Part shown: one piece after another, positions 7,808 to 15,842 of the stretch | Layout of the letters: each line of letters opens with the position of its first letter | How positions within the stretch are numbered: the stretch's first letter is position 1 | NCBI GenBank assembly: GCA_041738715.1 | Contig: JBGSPI010000132.1 | Coordinates: 1-64,000, forward strand | Source: Chamaesiphon sp041738715 | GTDB taxonomy: Bacteria; Cyanobacteriota; Cyanobacteriia; Cyanobacteriales; Chamaesiphonaceae | Length of the DNA: 64,000 nt | Direction of reading: 5' to 3' | Made by a program: the position numbers and the translations under genes | Notes under the pieces: generated by a model | The model's database searches: none | The model's input: the letters and a program-made list of their open reading frames with translations, nothing else | What the model was told of the DNA's origin: nothing

Positions 7808-8440
7808 ATGACAAGCTACGGTCTCGCAATACACACCAGCAGCCCAGCACTAGGTTTCGTAATTGGATCTGGAGATAATGTGCGTTGCCAGACATGGGAT
7901 TTAGGAAGAGAAACTTCTAATTACCTTCACTCATATCTCCAGGGCTTTCTTCGTCCTCAAACCTGGCAAGATCTGGGTTGGATTGCTGTGGCGAATGGCC
8001 CAGGAGGTTTTACAGGCACAAGATTAGGCGTTGTAACGGCGCGTACTCTGGCACAACAGTTAGAATTGCCAGTATTTGCCATTTCCAGTCTGGCAGCGAT
8101 TGCTTGGAAACAGCAGCAGTCGGGTAGAATCGCCGTTTCCATGTCTGCCCAGCGGGGCGAGGTATTTGGCGCAGTTTATCAGATTGACTTAGTTCGTACC
8201 GAAATGACCACAATCTTCCCAGCGACGGTATTAGCTAACACCGATTGGGAGACAAAATTAGCTTATTTCAATCCTACCCATCACCACTTCATCCCTCAAT
8301 CAGCCAACCTAGCTGATACGGTTACAAGTGTCTTTGAGCTAGGGCAGTTAGCTTATTATCAAGGTCAAAGACCCCATTGGCATAGTATATTTCCCTTCTA
8401 CGGTCAACACCCAGTTTCAGAATCGGCGATTAAAGATTAG
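7808..8440 (+). CDS. tsaB: tRNA threonylcarbamoyladenosine biosynthesis protein TsaB
   Basis: The 210-residue protein has an ASKHA-fold N-terminus (GLAIHTSSPALGFVI) and the TsaB signature NGPGGFTGTRLGV at about 63-75, followed by ARTLAQQLELPVFAISSL. TsaB is the non-catalytic partner of TsaD in the complex that makes the t6A37 modification of ANN-decoding tRNAs. The length is typical of short cyanobacterial TsaB. The ATG at 7808 is the only sensible start. It is followed closely by the GH116 gene on the same strand, with no functional link evident. Confidence 0.88.
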   Translation: MTSYGLAIHTSSPALGFVIGSGDNVRCQTWDLGRETSNYLHSYLQGFLRPQTWQDLGWIAVANGPGGFTGTRLGVVTARTLAQQLELPVFAISSLAAIAWKQQQSGRIAVSMSAQRGEVFGAVYQIDLVRTEMTTIFPATVLANTDWETKLAYFNPTHHHFIPQSANLADTVTSVFELGQLAYYQGQRPHWHSIFPFYGQHPVSESAIKD

Positions 8441-8507
8441 AATTAGCCAAGCGACAGAATTGCAGTCTAGAATAGGAAGTTGCATCTTTCGCATCCCGAT
8501 CCCTTCT

Positions 8508-11087
8508 ATGTTTACGCCCTCCCCACGTCCGAAGATTCCTACGGCTACTTGGCAACGTCAGTTCGATCGAGGTTGGGATCAACCCTATACTGTCCGTTAT
8601 GAAAGCAATTTAGATGATGGCCCTTTTCATGGGATGCCCTTGGGCGGATTTGGGGCGGGGTGTATTGGCAGATCCCATCGGGGTGAGTTCAATCTGTGGC
8701 ACATCGATGGCGGTGAACATATTTTTAAAAACCTGTCAGCCTGTCAATTTAGTGTATTTGAACAAGTAGATAATGGTGCGACTCAGGCTTTGGCGATGTG
8801 TACGGAAGCACCCACAGATAATAGTTTAAGTCAGTGGCAGTGGTATCCTCAAACCACGCCAGCAGGTCAGCCAACGGGTACTTATCAAGCTTTATATCCC
8901 CGGAGTTGGTACAGCTATGAAAACGTCTTTCAGGCGCAATTAACCTGCGAACAATTTTCACCGATTTGGGCGGATAATTATCAGGAAACATCATACCCGA
9001 TCGGCATCTTTGAATGGACGGCACATAATCCGACCGATCGACCAATTACCCTGAGTATCATGCTCACTTGGCAGAATACAGTTGGTTGGTTTGCCAATGG
9101 AAATCCATCGAATCAAGTGAAGATTCGTGATGATGGGAGTCCGGTATATGACTATCAATCCCAATGGGGAAATAGTCAGGGGAATTATAATCAATGGATT
9201 GTCGATAATTATCGAGTTGGTTGTTTACTCGATCGTTGGCGGAGCCTCTCGGAACGAGAATCGAGATCTGCGGATCTACCAACTGAAGGTGAAGGACAAT
9301 GGGCGATCGCCAGTATTGCTAATCCTAGTGTAGAAGTATTTTATCATTCGCGCTGGAATCCGACCGGAGATGGGGGGGATGTCTGGAATAGTTTTGCTGC
9401 TGATGGTTCGCTGCCAGATATTGATGATGAAAGTCCGGCTAAATCTGGCGAACAAATTGCCGCCGCGATCGCTATTCGATTTACACTTAAACCCGGACAA
9501 ACGAAAAAAATTCCCTTTATCTTAGCCTGGGATTTCCCCGTTACTGAATTTGCCAAAGGGGTTAATTATTATCGACGCTATACAGACTTTTTTGGTCGAT
9601 CGAGTCAGAATGCTTGGGCGATGATTCGCACAGCGTTAAAACATCATGATACTTGGCAAGAGTCGATTATTCAATGGCAGCAGCCAATTCTTGATCGATC
9701 TGATTTGCCCGATTGGTTCAAGATGGCATTATTCAATGAACTATATCTACTCACCGATGGTGGAACACTCTGGACAGCCGCCGACGAACGCGATCCAGTT
9801 GGACAATTTGGCGTATTAGAATGTTTGGACTATCGCTGGTATGAAAGTTTAGATGTCCGATTATATGGCTCATTTTCGCTACTGATGCTGTGGCCAAAAC
9901 TAGAAAAATCAGTCCTAATTGCCTTCGCCAGAGCTATCCCCACTGAAGATACTAATAAACGCTTAATTGGTTACTACGTCCAAACAGCCTTTGGCTACGA
10001 AGATCGTCCCCAAAATATCGACCGAGATGCGATGATGGCACCGCGCAAAACTCTTCATGCGACCCCCCACGATCTCGGCGCACCAAATGAACATCCCTGG
10101 GAGAAAACCAACTATACCTGTTATCAAGATTGCAATCTGTGGAAAGATCTAGGCAGCGATTTTGTGTTGCAAGTTTATCGTGCCTATATATTTACAGGTA
10201 AAGAAGATCTCGAATTTCTCGCCGAATGTTGGAGCGCAATTGTTGATACCCTCGCCTATCTCAAACAGTTTGATTTAGACAATGATGGGATGATTGAAAA
10301 CTCCGGCGCACCCGATCAAACCTTCGATGATTGGAGACTCCAAGGGATTAGTGCTTATTGTGGCGGATTATGGCTCGCGGCACTTGAAGCGGCGATCTCG
10401 ATCGGTCAAATCCTGACCCAAGCATATCACGCACCACTGACCCCCAACCCCGCAGATATTATCCCCCAATATCAAGCTTGGTTAAACACCGCCAAACCCA
10501 TCTATCAGCAACAACTCTGGAATGGTAGCTACTACCGCATCGATACTGGTAGTGGTTCGGAAGTCGTCATGGCCGATCAACTCTGCGGTCAATTTTATGC
10601 CAAGTTACTTGACTTAGATAATATTGTCCCGCCAGACTGTGCCAAAACTGCCCTAGAAACCGTCTATCAATCCTGCTTCCTGAATTTTCAAAACGGTCAA
10701 TTTGGAGCCGCTAACGGGGTCAAAATCGATGGCTCACCACTTAATCCCAAAGACACTCACCCCCTAGAAGTGTGGACGGGAATTAATTTTGGTATTGCCG
10801 CCTTTTTAGTCCAAATGGGAATGCGCGATGAAGGTTTAAAATTAGCCCAAGTAATTGTCGAGCAGGTGTACACTAATGGTCTGCAATTTAGAACTCCAGA
10901 AGCGATTACATCCGCTGGAACTTTTCGAGCCAGTCACTATCTGCGAGCGATGGCAATTTGGGGAATTTATCATAACATGAGTTTTCCTGACGGAAAGGCT
11001 ACTTCTGCTAAGGCAGAGGCTACGCCAACGGCTCAATTCGGCTCCGCTCAATGCAAGCCGCTCAGTACAAGTACGCCAACTGCTTAA
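8508..11087 (+). CDS. GH116 bile-acid/glucosylceramide-type beta-glucosidase
   Basis: The 859-residue protein belongs to family GH116 (GBA2-like). The N-terminal beta domain carries FHGMPLGGFGAGCIGRSHRGE. The C-terminal (alpha/alpha)6 domain carries FNELYLLTDGGTLW, with Glu near residue 411 as the probable nucleophile. PHDLGAPNEHPWEK and PDQTFDDW...SAYCGGLWLAALE follow, with an Asp of that region the likely acid/base. It probably hydrolyses beta-glucosides; the natural substrate in cyanobacteria is unclear. I chose ATG 8508 over an in-frame TTG at 8460. The last roughly 30 residues (after SFPDG) are translated from two interspersed repeats and look non-homologous. Confidence 0.9.
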   Translation: MFTPSPRPKIPTATWQRQFDRGWDQPYTVRYESNLDDGPFHGMPLGGFGAGCIGRSHRGEFNLWHIDGGEHIFKNLSACQFSVFEQVDNGATQALAMCTEAPTDNSLSQWQWYPQTTPAGQPTGTYQALYPRSWYSYENVFQAQLTCEQFSPIWADNYQETSYPIGIFEWTAHNPTDRPITLSIMLTWQNTVGWFANGNPSNQVKIRDDGSPVYDYQSQWGNSQGNYNQWIVDNYRVGCLLDRWRSLSERESRSADLPTEGEGQWAIASIANPSVEVFYHSRWNPTGDGGDVWNSFAADGSLPDIDDESPAKSGEQIAAAIAIRFTLKPGQTKKIPFILAWDFPVTEFAKGVNYYRRYTDFFGRSSQNAWAMIRTALKHHDTWQESIIQWQQPILDRSDLPDWFKMALFNELYLLTDGGTLWTAADERDPVGQFGVLECLDYRWYESLDVRLYGSFSLLMLWPKLEKSVLIAFARAIPTEDTNKRLIGYYVQTAFGYEDRPQNIDRDAMMAPRKTLHATPHDLGAPNEHPWEKTNYTCYQDCNLWKDLGSDFVLQVYRAYIFTGKEDLEFLAECWSAIVDTLAYLKQFDLDNDGMIENSGAPDQTFDDWRLQGISAYCGGLWLAALEAAISIGQILTQAYHAPLTPNPADIIPQYQAWLNTAKPIYQQQLWNGSYYRIDTGSGSEVVMADQLCGQFYAKLLDLDNIVPPDCAKTALETVYQSCFLNFQNGQFGAANGVKIDGSPLNPKDTHPLEVWTGINFGIAAFLVQMGMRDEGLKLAQVIVEQVYTNGLQFRTPEAITSAGTFRASHYLRAMAIWGIYHNMSFPDGKATSAKAEATPTAQFGSAQCKPLSTSTPTA
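11002..11084 (+). repeat. interspersed repeats forming the 3' end of the GH116 gene
   Basis: Positions 11002-11030 repeat the TTCTGCT..GCAGAGGCT..CGCCAACG unit of 7732-7760. The following CGGCTCCGCTCAATGCAAG segment is related to CGACTTCGCTCAATGCAAG at about 54643 and to CGACTCCGCTCACTGAGCG at about 26262. Both sit inside the open reading frame and encode its final residues. Confidence 0.75.
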
Positions 11088-11329
11088 GTGTCAGCATCCT
11101 TCAAGTGCAAGCAAAGAAAAGAGTCATTGCTCCAGGTTTGCGCCCAGGGGAGGGTATATTCACAATAGATCGTGATCAACAGCAGTTAAACCCTACCCCG
11201 CCTCCTTAAGGTTGCAAAGTCTGCGTGGACGGACTAAAAATAGATACAGGTAGATATTGTTTAACCGTTGGCGGAGCCTGCGCTTTGCGCTTACTGTATT
11301 CCCCTATTTTCCTACCCTCTATAATTATT
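11088..11329. other. intergenic region with repeat fragment
   Basis: The reading frame of the next gene is open back to 11225, but that segment (11266-11292, TTGGCGGAGCCTGCGCTTTGCG) is an interspersed repeat in reverse orientation. I therefore treat it as non-coding. I see no other feature. Confidence 0.5.
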
Positions 11330-13198
11330 ATGTCGATCCGCGAACGCTATCAACAGACGATCGCCGATATCGTTAATCGGATCTTGACCGGAAAACAGAT
11401 TATCTCGAAAGAATATATCGCTCAAATACTAGTCGAACAGATCGAGTTGGGGACGAGTGAAGTTTTTGAGGGGTGTTTGAGCGAACAGATGCAGCGAGTC
11501 AGTGCTGAAATTGCTAGTGAAACTAGCGAAATCAAACAGGCTAAATTGGGGCATCAACTCAAGGCGATGCAATGGATTCAAACAGCTTTGGCGGGATGGC
11601 AAGATGAACGTCAAGCGGTGGCTGTCGTCAGCCAAACGATCGATCTAATTATCGCCGCTAGTCCTGATGAACGGTTGAGTATTCTCCTTCAAGCACTCGA
11701 TCCCAATCGGGAACGACGATTTTCTACCGCCCAGGTGCAACTAATCATTAAATCGCTCCAATCGACGGCAAATATCCAGCTAGAGCCGTCTGATTTCGAG
11801 CAATTGGGACAACTAGCCGCCGGACTTGATCGGGGCTTACAAGCTCTCCCAGCCCTGGAACCCCATTTGGTCAGTTGGATTTATGAAAGCGGTCAACAGA
11901 TTGGCTTTGGGGGTGTGGTAGAAAATGGCCCCTGGACGCTGTGGGCGAAACAGATCGATTCACCCTTGATTAAATCATTATTTACGACGATCGGCCGTCA
12001 ACAGTCGATTGCTGACTTTGTAGCCGCCCAAGCTAGTGGAGATGAGGGCGAATGGACGGAGGTAGCGATCGTGTTGCAAAGTATCCAAATCGCTCTGGTG
12101 GCTTGGTTTGATGCCCAGATGTACGATCGAGTTTGGGGTGAGCGGATGTCTTTTAGCACCCTGATTACATTTGCGGCGATTTGGTCGGAGTTGGCAAATG
12201 GGGTCGGACGAGGGACGGGGATTAGTTCTAGCCATCGCGGGGCAATTGCCAAGGCTTGTTTTCAAGTTACGCTCCAAATTTTGCGGACTGCGGCGCAGCG
12301 ACCAAATTTCCCACTCTACGGGGGGATTTTTGCGGCATTTTCCGGGGAAACACTTCGGGATACGCTCTCATATTTCGATCTCCCACTTAAACAGGTGGCG
12401 GGTACCCAGGAGAAGGGGCGATTATTAACTATTTTGGGCTATTCCCAGCGCACATTAGGTCAGATCGATCGCGCGATTTCGCTCCACCAGGAAGCTTTGG
12501 AAATTGCTAATCAAGCCGGAGATCGTCCGTGCGAAATTGCTAATTTCAACCATTTAAGCCGAATTGCGATCGGTCAAAAGGATTATGCACAGGCGATTAA
12601 TTATAGTCAACGTGCGCTAATTTTGGCGAGACAAACGGGGGATAAATTAGGTGAAGCAAATGCCCTGACAAATATCGGTTATGCGGAAGTATTAGCAGCG
12701 CACTCGATTGATAGATTAGATCCAGATATCTACGAACAGAATATCAGTTATCTCGATCGAGGTTTAAAACTTGCCGAAACATTGGGCGACAAACAAAGTT
12801 TAGCTCTGTGTTATCACAGCCTCGGACTCGCCTATCTAACTATTCAAGCACCAGAAAAAGCGATCGAATATCTCCAGCAAGGCACCAAAGCGGCTCAAGC
12901 TGTGGGCGATGTGTATTTACAAGGACTGAATCTGACCTATTTAGCAGAAGCTCATCACTCGATCGCTAAATCCGAAACTGCTGTTTTTCATAGTTGTTTA
13001 GCAATGTATCAGTTATATCAAATTAAAGCCAAGGAATGGCGACAAGCAGCAGGTTTAGCAATAGTATTGCAAGGAAAATTAGGACAAGAAAAATTTGCTG
13101 AACTACTAACCAAATATCGCCCCAACTTATTACCGGCCATCGGTGTTGATGGCTATGATTATTTACCAACACTGATCGCCAAGTATATTAGACCGTGA
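11330..13198 (+). CDS. TPR-repeat protein
   Basis: The 622-residue protein begins MSIRERYQQTIADIVNRILTGK. The N-terminal third is helical and acidic with no family I can name. From about residue 355 there are consecutive tetratricopeptide repeats, such as LGYSQRTLGQIDRAISLHQEALEI, ANALTNIGYAEVL and LGLAYLTIQAPEKAIEYLQQG. TPRs mediate protein-protein contacts, and similar cyanobacterial proteins are scaffolds of unknown role. ATG 11330 was chosen because the upstream extension is repeat DNA. The stop overlaps the GTG start of the next gene by 4 bases, so the two are translationally coupled. Confidence 0.75.
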   Translation: MSIRERYQQTIADIVNRILTGKQIISKEYIAQILVEQIELGTSEVFEGCLSEQMQRVSAEIASETSEIKQAKLGHQLKAMQWIQTALAGWQDERQAVAVVSQTIDLIIAASPDERLSILLQALDPNRERRFSTAQVQLIIKSLQSTANIQLEPSDFEQLGQLAAGLDRGLQALPALEPHLVSWIYESGQQIGFGGVVENGPWTLWAKQIDSPLIKSLFTTIGRQQSIADFVAAQASGDEGEWTEVAIVLQSIQIALVAWFDAQMYDRVWGERMSFSTLITFAAIWSELANGVGRGTGISSSHRGAIAKACFQVTLQILRTAAQRPNFPLYGGIFAAFSGETLRDTLSYFDLPLKQVAGTQEKGRLLTILGYSQRTLGQIDRAISLHQEALEIANQAGDRPCEIANFNHLSRIAIGQKDYAQAINYSQRALILARQTGDKLGEANALTNIGYAEVLAAHSIDRLDPDIYEQNISYLDRGLKLAETLGDKQSLALCYHSLGLAYLTIQAPEKAIEYLQQGTKAAQAVGDVYLQGLNLTYLAEAHHSIAKSETAVFHSCLAMYQLYQIKAKEWRQAAGLAIVLQGKLGQEKFAELLTKYRPNLLPAIGVDGYDYLPTLIAKYIRP

Positions 13199-13776
13199 AT
13201 AGAATCGTAGATAAAATTTCCTTGCGCCGGCGATTACTTGGGCAACGACAGCAACTATCACCCCAACTCTGGCGAACCTGGAGCGAGCAAATTTGCCATC
13301 ATCTCCAAAACTCACTCCAATTTACTCGATCGCAGACAATTTTGGTTTATCAAAGCTGCCGTCAAGAACCAGATCTCAGCTACTTATTTACCCACTCAAG
13401 CAAGCAATGGGGTTTACCTCGATCTGTCGGCAAAGATCTCTTCTGGCACCGCTGGAAGCCCTCAGAACCACTAGTAACAGGTGCTTATAGCATTTTAGAA
13501 CCGTCAGCAGAATTACCTCAGTTAGAGCCAAATAACGTCGATCTGATGCTAATTCCGGCAGTAGCAATCGATCGAGGTGGTTATCGACTGGGTTATGGTG
13601 GTGGTTATTACGACAGATTACGCGCCGATCCATTGTGGCGAAAAGTACCGACGATCGGAATTGTCTTTGATTTTGCCTATGTAGACAGCTTGCCGCTCGA
13701 TCCTTGGGATCTGAGTGTAGATGCAGTTTGCACCGAACTAGGTTTGATCGACTTCAGCCTTCCTACTGCCCTCTGA
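13195..13776 (+). CDS. 5-formyltetrahydrofolate cyclo-ligase
   Basis: The 193-residue enzyme converts 5-formyl-THF to 5,10-methenyl-THF with ATP. The family signature DRGGYRLGYGGGYYDR lies near 122-137, the N-terminal RRRLLGQRQQLSP is the usual basic start, and LIPAVAID precedes the glycine-rich loop. The length is typical. The start is a GTG overlapping the stop of the TPR gene (GTGA, 4 bases). It supports one-carbon metabolism; purH and folP elsewhere in the window use the same cofactor pool but are not linked in an operon. Confidence 0.92.
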   Translation: MNRIVDKISLRRRLLGQRQQLSPQLWRTWSEQICHHLQNSLQFTRSQTILVYQSCRQEPDLSYLFTHSSKQWGLPRSVGKDLFWHRWKPSEPLVTGAYSILEPSAELPQLEPNNVDLMLIPAVAIDRGGYRLGYGGGYYDRLRADPLWRKVPTIGIVFDFAYVDSLPLDPWDLSVDAVCTELGLIDFSLPTAL

Positions 13777-13815
13777 TGAGGGAAGCAGGCATCTTTTCTT
13801 GACCCTTGTGAGGAT

Positions 13816-14526
13816 CTATTTTTTCAAATTTTCGCCGCCTCTAATCACCTTGGCTGAGGTAATTTTATCGCCTTGCTGAATGGTATCAATCACTTCTATG
13901 CTGTCTTTGCTAATGTTACCAAAGACAGCATAGTTACCATCGAGGAAAGAGACATCTGCGAGGGTGAAATAGAACTGAGAGGAAGCAGAGTCAGGCGACT
14001 GGGATCTCGCCATCGCGATCGCGCCGCGTTTGTGCTGTAATTGAGGTATATCAGTAATTGTCTGACTATAGATCGGTGCGGATCCGCCTCTTGGTTTGAT
14101 TTCTAGGGGAATTCTCCGCTCAGTAGTGGATCCAGCCGGAATATAACCGCCGGAACCATTCCCTTTGGGATCTCCACCTTGGACGACAAATGGCTGTGGC
14201 TGACGCACAACCCGGTGAAAAGTTAAGCCATTATAAAAGCCACGTTGGACTAAATCGACAAAGTTACCCGCACTGATTGGCGCATTTAGCCCATCTAACT
14301 CGATCGTGATTGTCTTACCTTTTACGACCATCTCAACAGTTGCCATACCGTTAAGTCTAGGCAAACCAGGAAATTGATTGGTGGTGCTGTCAGGAGTACT
14401 CGGACTTGTTGGCGCAGGTGGCGTGGGGGTGGAACTTTGCTGTTTGGGGGGACTATCACAACCACCCAAAACTAGGGCACCGAACAGAAAGCTAACTAAA
14501 ATCAGGCGTTGAAATGGTATCTGCAT
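13816..14526 (-). CDS. cyclophilin-type peptidyl-prolyl isomerase, lipoprotein
   Basis: The 236-residue protein has a lipoprotein signal, with a hydrophobic stretch and then lipobox LGGC at about 20-23. A Pro/Thr/Ser-rich linker follows and then a cyclophilin domain. Visible motifs are GNFVDLVQRGFYNGLTFHRV, FVVQGGD, and RGAIAMARSQSPDSASSQFYF, which form the active-site floor. It should catalyse prolyl isomerisation outside the cytoplasm, probably anchored in the plasma or thylakoid membrane. The domain is complete. It stands alone, and its 5' side faces an IS605-type remnant. Confidence 0.9.
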   Translation of the reverse strand: MQIPFQRLILVSFLFGALVLGGCDSPPKQQSSTPTPPAPTSPSTPDSTTNQFPGLPRLNGMATVEMVVKGKTITIELDGLNAPISAGNFVDLVQRGFYNGLTFHRVVRQPQPFVVQGGDPKGNGSGGYIPAGSTTERRIPLEIKPRGGSAPIYSQTITDIPQLQHKRGAIAMARSQSPDSASSQFYFTLADVSFLDGNYAVFGNISKDSIEVIDTIQQGDKITSAKVIRGGENLKK

Positions 14527-14712
14527 TTGCTAATTTAGGGAATATAGGGTTTTCGTCAACTCAGTATAAGCCGATCGTGGACAATTTTCGGCTCCTCTAT
14601 ACTCCACTAGGACTGATGACACCAGTTTGAGTTCCCATGCTGTGTGTAAGTTCACTGAAGCTCACACAGGATTCTCTTAAGCAGATCGAAATTGTAGCGG
14701 TTAAAATTTCGG

Positions 14713-15058
14713 TCTATAGGAAATATGCTGAGAAACCCGTCCTTTCAAGGCGGGGATGAAAGCTAGTCGCAACGTTTAAGTTGCCCGTCACTGCACTGTG
14801 GTATAATCAAATTGACATCGCGAGCTTAAATTGCTGCACCGTCGAACAAATCAAATCACAAAAAAAACTGAAATTGTCTGAGGTGGGACGCATCTTGGAC
14901 ATAAAAGACATTGCCTGTGGAGGCGGTCTGACGGGGACTGACAACAGTCTAGTTAAGAGCCTAAGAGACAGGAAGAAGAAAGCGTGAGGTGTGGCTTTAG
15001 CCCACCGGAACGCAACCTTTGAGAATCCCCGTCGATTCATCGCGGGGAGTACGTCAAT
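14713..15058 (+). mobile_element. internally deleted IS605-type element (tnpB remnant plus both ends)
   Basis: The left part (14713-14771) is nearly the same as the left end beside the tnpB fragment at 332-392. The right part (about 15020-15057) holds the hairpin AATCCCCG...CGCGGGGAGTACGTCAA, typical of right ends of cyanobacterial tnpB elements. Only a short 3' fragment of a tnpB-like frame lies between, and no tnpA is present. I read it as a miniature, non-autonomous derivative. Its last bases supply the stop codon of the convergent mazF. The left boundary is uncertain. Confidence 0.6.
14826..14987 (+). pseudogene. tnpB 3' fragment
   Basis: The frame reads SEVGRILDIKDIACGGG...SLVKSLRDRKKKA and stops at 14987. 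The VGR...ACG pattern followed by a basic tail resembles the variable C-terminus of cyanobacterial TnpB. It contains none of the catalytic RuvC or zinc-finger motifs. The TnpB right end and hairpin follow directly, the expected position for omega-RNA-coding sequence. The identification is moderate because TnpB tails are poorly conserved. Confidence 0.4.
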
Positions 15059-15383
15059 CAGCAAACATTTCTGCTAGAGTAGCCAAAACTAACTTCTGCT
15101 CATCGTCACTGATGCAGCCTAGCTGTTTCACCAATCGAGTTTTGTCTACAGTACGGATCTGATCGAGGATGATCAGACCTTCTTTTCCTTCAAATTGACA
15201 CAAAATGCGGGTAGGATATATTTTCCCTTTGGTTGTCATGGGTGCGACGATCGTCGTGGCGATTTTTCGATTCATTTCATCCGGTGAAATTACTACACAA
15301 GGTCTGTTTTTTTGAATTTCACTCCCGATGGTCGGATCTGGATTGATCAGCCAGACATCAAATCGCTGAACTACCATTCCCAT
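15054..15383 (-). CDS. MazF/PemK-family toxin
   Basis: The protein is 109 residues from MGMVVQRFDVWL. The PemK/MazF fold is evident from VWLINPDPTIGSEIQKNRPCVV (the family's GSEI..RP core), TIVAPMTTKG and LDQIRTVDKTRLV. These toxins are ribosome-independent endoribonucleases. The start could also be ATG 15377. It overlaps the upstream antitoxin by 7-13 bases, the normal coupled arrangement. The final TGA at 15054-15056 lies in the terminal GTCAA of the adjoining IS605-type remnant, so the C-terminus (AEMFAD) was probably redefined by that insertion. Confidence 0.88.
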   Translation of the reverse strand: MGMVVQRFDVWLINPDPTIGSEIQKNRPCVVISPDEMNRKIATTIVAPMTTKGKIYPTRILCQFEGKEGLIILDQIRTVDKTRLVKQLGCISDDEQKLVLATLAEMFAD

Positions 15384-15634
15384 TCGTCTCGATCCCAATT
15401 TGTTGTCGTTAGTTGATCTAGTAATAAATCTTCTTGCTGTGCTGACATCGTGCTAAAAGCTTCATCCCAACCCGATCGAGGTTTAGCAGCTTTACGAATT
15501 GTCAGTTTATCACCCTCGACTTGAATTTCCACTTCGCTATTGATTCCACTTTGTTCGAGCAAAATCTTGGGAATCCTAATGCCTTGGGAATTACCAATTT
15601 TGATGATGCGGGTTTTGATGGTCGAGTTTGTCAT
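15371..15634 (-). CDS. MazE/AbrB-type antitoxin
   Basis: The 87-residue protein has the swapped-hairpin AbrB DNA-binding domain at residues 5-50. KIGNSQGIRIPKILLEQSG is the standard MazE motif, followed by VEIQVEGDKLTIRKA. The acidic C-terminal tail (WDEAF...DRDEWEW) would wrap around the toxin. It is the first gene of a two-gene operon with MazF and should repress its own promoter. It is complete. Confidence 0.9.
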   Translation of the reverse strand: MTNSTIKTRIIKIGNSQGIRIPKILLEQSGINSEVEIQVEGDKLTIRKAAKPRSGWDEAFSTMSAQQEDLLLDQLTTTNWDRDEWEW

Positions 15635-15842
15635 TAAATTTGAACAATCCAGTAGTTACATTGTAGATACTTACAGCCCAATTGTCAATTTTAGAGATCG
15701 AGAGAGGAATAGTTGGGATTTGAAGGATCGCGATTTATACCTGTACTGGTAATATAAATTAAATCGTTAGATTCCCTCCCCATTGCCGCCATCTCCCGCT
15801 CGACAATATTTGCTAATCATCGGAGGTTTGAGTTCAGCCTTG

